Source of the DNA: CAWJPY01 sp963844865
Lineage (GTDB): Bacteria > Acidobacteriota > Thermoanaerobaculia > Thermoanaerobaculales > Sulfomarinibacteraceae
DNA length: 64,000 nt
Direction of reading: 5' to 3'
Assembly (NCBI GenBank): GCA_963844865.1
Contig: CAWJPY010000020.1
Coordinates: 1-64,000 of the forward strand
Made by a program: the position numbers and the translations under genes. Of the stretch, positions 1-7,948 are shown one piece after another. The first letter of the stretch is position 1. Every line of letters begins with the position of its first letter. The notes beneath the pieces are model-generated. The model had not been told where the DNA came from and did no database searches. It was given only the letters and a program-made list of their open reading frames with translations.

Positions 1-395
1 TTATGTCCTGTTCTTCGTTCAACTGATCCTGCTCCTGGTGGAGACCCTGGTGCTGACGGCCGTCGGGGGCGCCGCCGCATCGCCATCGCCCTCGGCCTGT
101 GCGCCGTGGTGCCCGCCGCCGGGCTCAACGACTTCCTGGGCGAGCCGGTGCTGTCGCCGAGCCTGGCCCTGCTGACGGTGACCGTCCTCGGGCTGGTGGG
201 GTTCCTGGCCGCTTTTTCCCGGCCCGGGACGCCGCCCGCCTCGACCCCGTCGTGGCCATGAAGCTGTGGGAGTCGACCGATGACGTACCCGGATTCCTAT
301 CGTGCTGTGCGCGCCCGCGTTCTCGGGCCGGTGCCCGTGTGCGGTTCTCGGTGAGTCGGAGAAGGTCGGACGGCTCGGCCCGTGTGTCATTCTGA
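1..395 (+). CDS. FtsX/MacB-like ABC permease, C-terminal fragment (frameshifted)
   Basis: The window opens inside a membrane protein. Reading frame 2 gives a hydrophobic stretch (VLFFVQLILLLVETLVLTAV), frame 1 continues with another membrane-like segment (to about 215), and frame 3 then gives FFPARDAARLDPVVAMK, the typical end of MacB/FtsX permeases (compare YFPARRAASIDPAETLRY in the next gene). Two one-base shifts are therefore needed, near 62-72 and near the T-run at 213-218. The next genes encode a second permease and an ATPase, so this was or is the first half-transporter of a MacB-type exporter. The shifts may be assembly errors or real decay; the frame-3 stop at 393-395 gives a tail about 35 residues longer than usual. 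The N-terminus lies outside the window. Confidence 0.6.
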
Positions 396-1040
396 ACACG
401 GCGCTCGGTCCGCCGAGCGGCGTGTGAAGATCTCCCCCGAAGCCTCCGGTGGGACGCCGCGAGGGGGCCGCCCGGGAGTTCTCTCGGGGGATCCTTCGAC
501 TCGCTCCGGCGGACCTCCGCTCGCTCCGGATGACACACCCTTGTTCTGTCATGGTGAGCGAGGAGCTCGCCGTCCGCGGCGAGCGACGAGTCGAACCATC
601 CCCCGAAGGCCCGTGGGACGCCTCCCAGCCACGACTCTGGTGCTCTCGGGGGATCCTTCGACTCGCTCCGGCGGACCTCCGCTCGCTCAGGATGACAGGC
701 AGGCGGGTCGGCCCACTGTCTCTGAACGGCTCCGTGTCATCCCATGCGGCACCGCCCGAAGCGGGCGTAAGGATGCTCCCAATGACACACCCTTTTCTGT
801 CATGGTGAGCGAGGAGCTCGCCGTCCGCGGCGAGCGACGAGTCGAACCATCCCCCGAAGGCCCGTGGGACGCCTCCCAGCCACGACTCTGGTGCTCTCGG
901 GGGATCCTTCGACTCGCTCCGGGGGACCTCCGCTCGCTCAGGATGACACTCAGGCGGGTCGGCCCACCGTCTCTGAACGGCTCCGTGTCATCGCCATGTG
1001 ACACCGCCGCGAAGAGGCGTAGGGATGCTCGGCATGACAT
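385..1040. repeat. F1 palindromic repeat, three copies in a row (385-535, 547-697, 798-948)
   Basis: Each copy is about 150 bp, starts TGTCAT and ends ATGACA, with inner inverted arms GAGTCGAACCATCCCCCGA and TCGGGGGATCCTTCGACTC. Copies 2 and 3 are nearly identical and lie 251 bp apart because a ~95-bp linker (gcgggtcggcccac... to ...atgacacaccc) is duplicated with them; copy 1 is more diverged. Other copies are at 9899-10048 (inverted), 13376-13525, 22438-22588 and a half-diverged one at 35154-35325. This block fills the whole gap between the two permease genes and holds no gene, although one frame stays open through it. Confidence 0.85.
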
Positions 1041-1098
1041 GTGGTTGGGATGTCCCCCCGACTCCGACGGCGAGCGTGCGGTGCGCGGGGTGGCAGGC

Positions 1099-2355
1099 AT
1101 GAGACTCACCAGCCCCGGCATCGTGCTGCAGCTCTTCATGAAAGCGTCGTCCCTGCAGAAGAAGCGTGCGATCCTCACCGTCGCCGCCATCGCGTGGGGT
1201 ACCGTCACCATCGTCATGCTGCTGGCCTTCGGCCAGGGCCTGCGGGCGCAGATGATGCAGGGTCGCCTGGGCACCGGCGAGAACCTGGCGGTGTGGTGGC
1301 CGGGCTCGACCTCCAAGACCTGGCAGGGGCTGCCCACCGGTCGCCGCATCCGGGTGTGGGTCCAGGACCTGGACTACCTGCGGGGGCGGATGCCGGACGT
1401 CACCGTGATCGGCGAGATGTACAAGGGGGACGTGATCCTCACCTGGCGCCGGAACACGGAGTCCACCCGCGTCGTGGGCACCAACTGGCAGTACGGCGAG
1501 GCCCGCAACCACATCCCCCAGGCCGGGGGCCGCTTCTTCAACGCCCGTGACGAGGCCGAGAAGCGGCGGGTGATCTTCCTCGGCGACCAGACGGCGAAGG
1601 ACCTCTTCAAGGGCGCCGAGCCCGTGGGCCAGACCATCCTGGTCAACGACATGCCGTACCTGGTCATCGGGGTCATGAAGAACAAGATGCAGATGGGCAT
1701 GTACCAGGGCCCGGACAAGAGCCACGCGGTCATTCCCATCACCACCTTCGCCGCCCAGTGGGGGCAGCAGCGGCTGAACGTGGTCCTGCTCAAGGTGAAG
1801 GCCCCGGCCCTCATGAAGGAGGCCCTCAACCGGCTGGCCACGGCCATGGGTGCGCGCCACCAGTTCGACCCCTCGGATCCCCAGGTGATGGGGGTCTGGG
1901 ACATCGCCGAGACCGGCGAGACCATGGACAAGGTGTTCCTGGGGTTGCAGATCTTCCTCGGCATCGTGGGCGCGCTCACCCTGCTCATCGGCGGCATCGG
2001 GGTGGCCAACATCATGTACGCGGTGGTCAAGGAGAAGACCCGGGAGATCGGGGTCCAGATGGCCATCGGTGCCCGCCGCGGCTGGATCACGGGGCCGTTC
2101 ATCCTCCAGGGGCTGGCCTACACCCTGCTCGGCGGGCTGGTGGGGACGGCGTTCGCGGTGGTGGTCATCATCCTGGTCGGGTTCATCCCCACCGAGGGCA
2201 ACAGGGCCCTCCAGTTCCTGGGCAAGCCGACCCTGTCCTGGCAGATCGCCGCCGCTACCGCCCTGGTGCTGGGCTTCATCGGCACCCTGGCGGGCTACTT
2301 CCCGGCCCGCCGCGCGGCCTCCATCGACCCGGCGGAGACCCTGCGCTATGAGTAG
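1099..2355 (+). CDS. MacB-type ABC transporter permease
   Basis: A 418-residue permease with an N-terminal transmembrane helix (about residues 16-40), a periplasmic MacB_PCD-like region to about residue 270, and three C-terminal helices of the FtsX domain ending in the hallmark YFPARRAASIDPAETLRYE. The motif EKTREIGVQMAIGARR, which contacts the ATPase, is present. The frame stays open upstream through F1 repeats to 382, but homology to permeases begins at the ATG at 1099 (MRLTSPGIVLQLF), so I start there. It lies between a permease fragment and the ATPase gene, and the three likely form one exporter for a peptide, lipoprotein or toxic compound; substrate unknown. Confidence 0.9.
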   Translation: MRLTSPGIVLQLFMKASSLQKKRAILTVAAIAWGTVTIVMLLAFGQGLRAQMMQGRLGTGENLAVWWPGSTSKTWQGLPTGRRIRVWVQDLDYLRGRMPDVTVIGEMYKGDVILTWRRNTESTRVVGTNWQYGEARNHIPQAGGRFFNARDEAEKRRVIFLGDQTAKDLFKGAEPVGQTILVNDMPYLVIGVMKNKMQMGMYQGPDKSHAVIPITTFAAQWGQQRLNVVLLKVKAPALMKEALNRLATAMGARHQFDPSDPQVMGVWDIAETGETMDKVFLGLQIFLGIVGALTLLIGGIGVANIMYAVVKEKTREIGVQMAIGARRGWITGPFILQGLAYTLLGGLVGTAFAVVVIILVGFIPTEGNRALQFLGKPTLSWQIAAATALVLGFIGTLAGYFPARRAASIDPAETLRYE

Positions 2356-2357
2356 CT

Positions 2358-2493
2358 TCACCTTTCGTGCCAGGCACCACCACTCAGAGATGAGTGCCTC
2401 GACAACCTCCGGTGCCTGGCACCATGATGCAACGACGTCCCGCCCTCAGGCGGCGAGCGCACGGTCGTTGCACCGTGGTGCCAGGCGCAACCC
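2358..2493. repeat. F2-type palindromes inside the ABC operon
   Basis: Three GTGCCAGGCACC/GGTGCCTGGCACC palindromic cores occur at about 2367-2378, 2411-2423 and 2480-2490 in the 162-bp spacer between the permease and ATPase genes. They match the core of the F2 repeat family. An F2-like insertion has therefore been tolerated inside what should be one transcript. Confidence 0.7.
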
Positions 2494-2517
2494 TCCGTCG
2501 AGAATCGAGATGAGCGT

Positions 2518-3264
2518 ATGAACTGGCTCCCCAAGCGACGCAACGGCAACGGCTCTCACAGCAACGGCCACATCGTGCACATGTCGGCGATCCGCAAGGT
2601 CTACGACACGGGCAAGATCAAGGTCGAGGCCTTGAAGGGCATCGACCTGGTGGTGGGACGGGGCGAGTTCGTGGCCGTGGTGGGTCCGTCGGGCTCCGGC
2701 AAGTCCACCCTGCTGAACCTGGTTGGCTGCCTCGACACGCCTTCGGAAGGCACCTACTTGCTGGGCGGCGAGAAGGTGGCGGGGCTCGACCGCGACCGCC
2801 TCGCCGACATCCGCAACCGGCGTGTGGGCTTCGTGTTCCAGAACTTCAACCTGCTGCCCCAGCTCACGGCCCTGGAGAACGTGGAGATGCCCATGCTGTT
2901 CGGTGGCGTGCCCCACAAGGAGCGCCGGGAGCGCGCCCTCGCCCACCTGGAGAAGGTGGGGCTGGGGGACCGGGTGGAGCACCGGCCCACGGAGCTGTCG
3001 GGAGGCCAGATGCAGCGGGTGGCCATCGCCCGGGCCCTGGCCATGGAGCCCGACTTGATCCTGGCCGACGAGCCCACGGGCAACCTGGACACCGGCTCCG
3101 GCTCGGACGTGATGAGCCTGCTCAGCGAGCTGTGGGGGCAGGGGCGCACCCTGGTGGTGGTGACCCACGACATGAGCCTGGCCCGCCGGGCCGGGCGCGT
3201 TGTGGAGCTGCGGGACGGCGTGATCGTGTCCGACGCCCCCGCCGAGGCGGCCGCCGCGAACTAG
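2518..3264 (+). CDS. MacB/LolD-type ABC transporter ATPase
   Basis: A 248-residue cytoplasmic ATPase with every expected motif: Walker A GPSGSGKSTLLN (about residues 60-71), Q-loop QNFNLLPQLTALEN, signature LSGGQMQRVAIARAL, Walker B LILADEPTGNLD and H-loop VVVTHD. It is the MacB/LolD subgroup (LVGCLDTPSEGTYLLGG). It should energise the two permeases upstream. The start ATG at 2518 follows a weak purine stretch (gagatgagcgt). The first ~20 residues, before MSAIRKVYDTG, are basic and Asn/Gly-rich and probably outside the fold. GC and codon use match the neighbours. Confidence 0.95.
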   Translation: MNWLPKRRNGNGSHSNGHIVHMSAIRKVYDTGKIKVEALKGIDLVVGRGEFVAVVGPSGSGKSTLLNLVGCLDTPSEGTYLLGGEKVAGLDRDRLADIRNRRVGFVFQNFNLLPQLTALENVEMPMLFGGVPHKERRERALAHLEKVGLGDRVEHRPTELSGGQMQRVAIARALAMEPDLILADEPTGNLDTGSGSDVMSLLSELWGQGRTLVVVTHDMSLARRAGRVVELRDGVIVSDAPAEAAAAN

Positions 3265-3590
3265 GGGGGATCAGCGCAGAGGCGCGAAGCCCCCGCCCGC
3301 CCGGGAGAAGAGAAGACAGAACGCAAAGCGCAGAAGGCAAGACGCAGAGGCAAGGCGCGAGCCCCCGCCCGCCCAAGAGGAAGTGGCGCAGAGGCGCGCA
3401 GGCGCCAGCCCGGGAGACGGTCGGCTGCGCCCACCTTGGTGTCACTCTGAGCATCCTTGCGCGCGTTCCGGGCCGTGCCCAATGGTGTGACACCAGGCGT
3501 GCGTGGGCCTGCCGTCGGGCGCGGACGCGGGCTGTACCGCAGACTGCTCTGTCATTGGGGACGAGCGGAGGTGCCCGGCATCCGCTCCGC
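3265..3590. repeat. F4 purine-rich repeat tract between convergent genes
   Basis: This 326-bp gap between convergent genes holds F4 repeats: 'cgcagaggcgcgaagcccccgcccgcccgg'-like units at about 3276-3400, then unrelated GC-rich sequence carrying part of an F1-like linker (tgacacc...gcatcc). I see no gene. Other F4 tracts are at about 7708-7760, 9826-9870, 22735-22815 and 26325-26450 (both inverted) and 34818-34980. Confidence 0.65.
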
Positions 3591-4613
3591 TCAGCCTCCG
3601 GCGAGGAGCATGGCACCGCCCGCAAGCAGTCCGGCCACCAGGTTGATCGCCTTGACGCCGAGGAAGTCGCGCCACGAGTGGGCGAGCAGCGGCAACATGC
3701 CGTGGCCGTCCTGGACGATCGAGCTGGCCAGCAGAACGCTCAGGGGCACGGTCCCGTCGGCGTACAGCATGACCACGACCAGGTGCGGGCCCGACTCCGG
3801 GATCAGGCCGAGAAGCGCAGCCCCGGCGAGCATGAGCCAGGGGCTGGCCTGGAGAGTCGACACGCTGCCGGCCCAGATGTGGAGGAGGGCCACCACCACC
3901 ATGGCGCCCAGGGTCCACACGAAGATCCGCGGGACGTGGCGTACGACGACGTGGCCCCACAGGTGATCCTCGATGAAGTGGTCGGGCACGGTGACGACCA
4001 CGGACAGGGCGAGCGTGGAGAGCGACACGAGCGTGATCCGTACCCAGTTCCAGTCGGGAGGCCCCACCTGCCCCGAGACGATGCCCACGATGAAGAGCGT
4101 CGTCGCGATCGCCAGGGTGCCGCGGGCAGCCGAGGGCCGGCGCAGGTCATCCAGGATGGTGTGGGGGTCGAAGCACCTGCACGGGACAGCACCGTCATGG
4201 ACCTCCATCTCGCCGCAGCTTTCGCGAGGGGAGGAAGAGCGGACAGCCATGTCCGTCAGGAGGCCGGCGACGATGCCGATGACGAGCAGCGCCAAGGCGA
4301 GCCACAGTGCCCGCTGCGGGAACATGGCCAACATGACGAAGGCCTCGTCTCCGCTGGTCGCGATCATGCACGCGACCACGGCCCCGAGGGTGACGCTGCG
4401 GTGGATGAACAACGCGACGACGACGAACGCGCCGAGGCAACCGGGAACCGCGCCCAGCAGGGCGGCCACGAGATACTGAGTGACCCGCGAGCCGCAGAGC
4501 GCGGAGCGAAGCCGGTCGACCGACAGGACGTTGGCATACTCCACCAGGATCATCATCACCGTGACGAACCAGGTGATCGTCAGCGTCTTTCCGATGATCG
4601 TCCACGCCGTCAT
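3591..4613 (-). CDS. Putative 10-TM heavy-metal exporter (ArsP_2-like)
   Basis: A 340-residue polytopic membrane protein with about ten predicted helices, matching the architecture of the family called putative 10TM heavy-metal exporter (Pfam ArsP_2). Visible hallmarks are an N-terminal GKTLTITWFVTVMMILVEYANV, the conserved GAVPGCLGAFVVVALF, and a second half carrying LIPESGPHLVVVMLYADG and SIVQDGHGMLPLLAHSW. A short Cys/His-bearing loop (CGEMEVHD, then CRCFDPH) lies in the middle, about residues 130-155, and could bind metal. It is likely to export a metal or metalloid across the inner membrane; the substrate cannot be read from sequence. It is followed on the same strand by stress genes further along, which suits a stress island. 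Confidence 0.8.
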   Translation of the reverse strand: MTAWTIIGKTLTITWFVTVMMILVEYANVLSVDRLRSALCGSRVTQYLVAALLGAVPGCLGAFVVVALFIHRSVTLGAVVACMIATSGDEAFVMLAMFPQRALWLALALLVIGIVAGLLTDMAVRSSSPRESCGEMEVHDGAVPCRCFDPHTILDDLRRPSAARGTLAIATTLFIVGIVSGQVGPPDWNWVRITLVSLSTLALSVVVTVPDHFIEDHLWGHVVVRHVPRIFVWTLGAMVVVALLHIWAGSVSTLQASPWLMLAGAALLGLIPESGPHLVVVMLYADGTVPLSVLLASSIVQDGHGMLPLLAHSWRDFLGVKAINLVAGLLAGGAMLLAGG

Positions 4614-4792
4614 GGTTCAGACGCCCACGGGCCGACAGCCGTGCCGGACGACGGTGGAGCCCGCTGGGTCCCCCGTGCGCTGGCGCGCCGCGGCTTCATC
4701 CGGGACACGTGAGCGTGCCTCGGCACCCATCTCGCGACTCCCTCCGGCCTCCACCACGGCGCATGGTCCTCGTGAAGGTCAGGCGAACTGCC

Positions 4793-5224
4793 TCAGCGGA
4801 CGATCAGGACCGAGCACGGAGCACGGTGGACCAGCGCGCTCGAGACGCTCCCCAGGTAGTGCTCGCTCTCGGCGGAACGCCCGCGGGTCCCGGCCACGAC
4901 CAGGTTTGCCCCCAGGTTCGTGGCGAACTCGACGATCTCCTTGGCCGGGTTGCCGAGGAGGGTCACCTCCTCGAGCCGGCCGGGGACTCCGGCCAGCGCG
5001 TCCACCGTCCGCCTCAACAGCGGCGCGACAGCTCGGCGGACCCGCTCGTCGCCGGCATCCCTCGGCAGCTCGGTGACCCCCTCGTAGCACTCGGGGTCGG
5101 ACGGAAGGGGGAAGACGTAGATCACGAAGATCTCGTCGTCTGGGCCCAAGCAAAACTGCTGCAGCAGGAAGCGAGCCGCCCTGAGGCTCGCCTCGGAGCC
5201 GTCACTGGCCAGGATGTATCTCAT
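4793..5224 (-). CDS. Universal stress protein (UspA family)
   Basis: A 143-residue single-domain Usp: starts MRYILASDGSEASLRAARF and ends with the ATP-binding pattern G-2x-G-9x-GS (GTRGRSAESEHYLGSVSSALV), then APCSVLIVR. The presence of that pattern suggests an ATP-binding (MJ0577-like) rather than a non-binding Usp. The frame is open upstream, but the Usp fold begins at the ATG at 5224. It lies 86 bp downstream of the cyclic-nucleotide-binding gene on the same strand and could share its transcript. Cytoplasmic; role in stress survival inferred from the family. Confidence 0.93.
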   Translation of the reverse strand: MRYILASDGSEASLRAARFLLQQFCLGPDDEIFVIYVFPLPSDPECYEGVTELPRDAGDERVRRAVAPLLRRTVDALAGVPGRLEEVTLLGNPAKEIVEFATNLGANLVVAGTRGRSAESEHYLGSVSSALVHRAPCSVLIVR

Positions 5225-5310
5225 GGGTTGGCCCCCTCTCACCTCGGCGTTTCTGACGGTGCTGCCCATGCTCGGCCCCAATGGGGGTTGTCCCATCATG
5301 CCTGGGGAGG

Positions 5311-5778
5311 CTATCCGGCTCGCAGACCCAGCGACTCCGCGATGTTGCGCAGCTTCTTCATGGTGTCCACGTACCGTGTGAAGTAGGTTCTGGAGATCAT
5401 GCGCTGGACGTGATAGCCGGTGACCGGGTCTTCCTCCATGACGCTCTTGAGCTCCTCGGCGCCGATCTTGAGGAGCTTGGCGTCGGCGGCGCAGGTCGCC
5501 GTCAGTGTGTAGGTGTTGAAGTCGAAGCAGACGCACGAGCCGAACAGGGCGCCGGTCTCCAGATCCTCGATGTGCAGGTTGACGCCCTCCTCGCGCGGAA
5601 GCGTGAGCGAGACCCTGCCTTCGAGCACGGCGTATAGGAAGACAGCGGGCTCGCCGCTGCGAAACACGGCGTCTCCCTCGGCGAATGAGACGACCTCGGA
5701 CACGTCGCTGACGGCCTTCACCTGCTGGGGTTGCAGAAAGCTGAAGACCTCGTGGCTCGAGAGCGCTTCCGTGATCAT
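5311..5778 (-). CDS. Stand-alone cyclic-nucleotide-binding domain protein
   Basis: 155 residues comprising one cNMP-binding (CAP_ED-like) beta-barrel: FAEGDAVFRSGEPAVFLYAVLEGRVSLT, then IEDLETGALFGSCVCFD where the phosphate-binding cassette lies. The cassette is degenerate (GSCVCFD instead of GExxLxxxxxRxA), so ligand binding is uncertain. A C-terminal helix (EEDPVTGYHVQRMISRTYFTRY) follows and there is no helix-turn-helix, so it is not a CRP-type DNA-binding regulator; it may sense a ligand or redox state (two adjacent cysteines) and act on a partner. It sits between the Usp gene and a small-protein gene, same strand. The SD gaaaggaggtgcggc precedes the ATG at 5778. Confidence 0.85.
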   Translation of the reverse strand: MITEALSSHEVFSFLQPQQVKAVSDVSEVVSFAEGDAVFRSGEPAVFLYAVLEGRVSLTLPREEGVNLHIEDLETGALFGSCVCFDFNTYTLTATCAADAKLLKIGAEELKSVMEEDPVTGYHVQRMISRTYFTRYVDTMKKLRNIAESLGLRAG

Positions 5779-5847
5779 GCCGCACCTCCTTTCAAGAGAC
5801 GAGCTCCGGCGAGGGCGGGATCCTGCGTCCGCCCCCGCGCCCGGCGC

Positions 5848-6036
5848 TCAGTCGTTACGGGTGAACGCGACCTCGTCGCAGCGCCAGCAGCCCTGCTCTT
5901 TGAGGTCCTCGGTCTCGTCCACCCCGGCGTCGCAGAGCCAGGTACAGCCGTCGTCCGCGACGACGACCCTCATGGGTCTGGCCGCCTTGTGGGCCTCCGT
6001 GCCAACGTACAGCGTGTCCCCGTGCTTCACCTCCAT
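5848..6036 (-). CDS. Small conserved-looking protein, 62 residues, function unknown
   Basis: Starts MEVKHGDTLYVGTEAHK at 6036 behind a good SD (ggggagacgg); a longer in-frame start at 6081 has no such site. It is beta-rich, charged, and carries two cysteines near conserved-looking aromatic residues (GCTWLCDAG and QGCWRCDE), a pattern that could bind a metal. I do not recognise the family. It heads the minus-strand stress cluster (small protein, cNMP domain, Usp), and is divergent from the sigma-54 activator, so it may be a target of that activator. Confidence 0.6.
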   Translation of the reverse strand: MEVKHGDTLYVGTEAHKAARPMRVVVADDGCTWLCDAGVDETEDLKEQGCWRCDEVAFTRND

Positions 6037-6216
6037 GGTCCGTCTCCCCTCGTCATGGCGACATGGTCGAAGTGACCGCACGCCGTTGTCACCCTCCGAG
6101 GTTGCACAGCACGTGCCAGCTGCGCGTTGGTCGCCGGACGCGTCGTCAAGAAGTTGTTCATCAATGACTTCTGATCTCGTGGAGAGGGATGGTCCGCCTC
6201 GGGAGGTGGGGAAAGA

Positions 6217-6276
6217 GAGGCGTTTCTGCTACGCTTTATAGAGATTGAGTAGCTCATTCGCTTCTATAAACGCCTC
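6217..6276. promoter_or_regulatory. Nested inverted repeats in the sigma-54 activator leader
   Basis: GAGGCGTTT at 6217-6225 pairs with AAACGCCTC at 6268-6276, and TTTATAG at 6235-6241 pairs with CTATAAA at 6264-6270; the two right arms overlap by three bases, so the pairings are alternatives. The stretch is AT-rich for this genome and lies directly upstream of the SD (GGAGG, 6284-6288) of the activator. It could be an operator for autoregulation, a promoter region, or a switching RNA hairpin. Confidence 0.5.
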
Positions 6277-6294
6277 GAGAGCTGGAGGCACGCG

Positions 6295-7768
6295 ATGGCA
6301 GCGGATCTGAAGTCAGGCCTCGACGCTGCAGGCGAGCACCCCTGCGACAACCGCTTCGAAGCGATCATCGACAGCATCTCGGACGGCGTCTTCGCCGTGG
6401 ATCGGGATTGGCGGATCACCTGCTTCAATGCGGCAGCGGAGCGGACTCTGGGTGTCAGTCGCGAGGATGCCGTCGGGAAGAGGTGCAGCGAGGTCTTCCG
6501 GTCGAACATCTGCACCGATGCCTGCGCGCTCCGGTACACGATGGAAACCGGCAGGCCGATCGTCAACCTCCCGATTCAGATCCGGGACGCGGCCGGCGCC
6601 CGCGTGCCGGTCACCGTCTCCACGGCGTTGCTGCGCGACCGGGTCGGGAAGGTCGTCGGCGGCGTTGAGACCTTCCGTGACCTCAAACTCGTGCGCGCAC
6701 TGCTGCTCGACGTCGAACGGTTGGCCGGAGGGGGGTCGATCATGACCGCCGACCCCCGGGTCAAGAAGCTCCTCGACATCGTTCCGACCATTGCTCGGAG
6801 TGAGAGCACCGTTCTCATCGAGGGCGAGAGCGGCACCGGCAAGGGGCTTCTGGCCCACGCCATCCACGAGTCGAGCGCGCGCTCCGAGGGGCCGATGGTG
6901 ACGGTCAACTGCGCCGCTCTTCCCGAGACACTCCTCGAGATCGGAGCTCTTCGGGTACCGCAAGGGCGCTTTCACCGGCGCCCACCGCGACAAGCCAGGG
7001 AGGGTCCAGGCGGCCGAGGGCGGCACGTTGTTCCTCGACGAGATCGGCGATCTGCCCGCCTCCATTCAGGTGAAGCTCCTTCGTCTGCTGCAGGAGAAGG
7101 AGTACGAGGCTCTGGGGGACGTGCGCAGCACCACGGCCGACGTCCGCATCATCACGGCCACCAACCGGAACCTGTCGAGGATGGTCGAGGAAGGGACCTT
7201 GCGGCAGGATCTCTATTACCGCATCAACGTGATCCGGCTCGAGATGCCGCCCCTTCGCGAGCGCTCGGGTGACATTCCGCTCCTGGCGGAGGGGATCCTG
7301 CGCCGTCTCTCGGCGACGCGGGGGAAGGTCGTGGAGGGCGTCTCGCGGGGTGCTCTCGGGCGCCTGATGGGCTACGACTACCCGGGGAACGTTCGCGAGC
7401 TGGAAAACATCCTGGAGCACGGGTACGTCCTCTGCGAGGGTCGCAGAATCGAGGAGCACGACCTTCCGGATCGGTTGTTCGGCAGCGCGGCACGCGACGA
7501 CAGCAGCACGAGCCTCGGGACTGTCGAAGCCGGCTTCATCCGCAGCGTCCTGGCCCGGAACCGGTGGAGCCGCACCGACGCCGCTCGGGAGCTGGGCATC
7601 CATCGCACGACCCTTCAGCGCAAGATCCGCCGACTCGCCATCGACCTGCCGCCCGAGGACGGACGGACCGCGAGAAAGGCGAAGCGAGCATCGCTCGAGC
7701 GGGGGAAGAACGAACGCAGAGGCGCGGAGACGCAGAGCCCCCGCCCGCCCAAGAGAACAATGCGATGA
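6295..7768 (+). CDS. Sigma-54-dependent transcriptional activator (PAS-AAA+-Fis), one frameshift
   Basis: The rejoined protein is about 490 residues: PAS domain (about 20-130), AAA+ domain with Walker A GESGTGKGLLAHA, the sigma-54 contact loop GAFTGA (in the second frame), Walker B GGTLFLDEIGD and R-finger region, then a Fis-type HTH (TDAARELGIHRTTLQRKIRRL). A single extra base near 6937-6940 (gaga for gag) splits it: VNCAALPETLLE is in the first frame and SELFGYRKGAFTGA in the second. The start ATG at 6295 has GGAGG six bases upstream. The last ~20 residues are encoded by an F4 repeat, so the native stop has probably been replaced. The cysteine-rich PAS segment (NICTDACALRY) might bind a redox cofactor. 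Likely regulates the divergent stress genes. Confidence 0.88.
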
Positions 7769-7790
7769 CGAGTGAGAGCCTCCAGGAGCA

Positions 7791-7876
7791 CCAGAGAGGG
7801 GTGCCAGGCACCGTCACGAGCTTTCCGAGGGCCCCGCGGCCGCCTCATCTCCAACGGTGCCTGGCTCCCCCTCTCG
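7791..7876. repeat. F2 repeat copy
   Basis: CCAGAGAGGGGTGCCAGGCACC at the left and GGTGCCTGGCTCCCCCTCTCG at the right enclose a subfamily-A centre (gtcacgagc...cgcctcatctccaac). It is located between convergent genes, 22 bp after the sigma-54 activator stop. Confidence 0.8.
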
Positions 7877-7948
7877 CCTGCCCGAAGCGCGAGACGGCGC
7901 GTCCCGGGCTGGCTCGCGCCGGATCCAGCGCAGCCGTCCGCGTCGCCG

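Noticed and set aside
382..1098. N-terminal 239-codon extension of the second ABC permease
   Set aside because: It is translated F1 repeat; permease homology begins at the ATG at 1099.
2358..2549. A small minus-strand gene between the permease and ATPase genes
   Set aside because: Composed of F2 palindrome cores with no SD or recognisable fold.
5311..5778. CRP/FNR-type transcription factor
   Set aside because: The C-terminal helix-turn-helix is absent; the protein is a lone cNMP-like domain.
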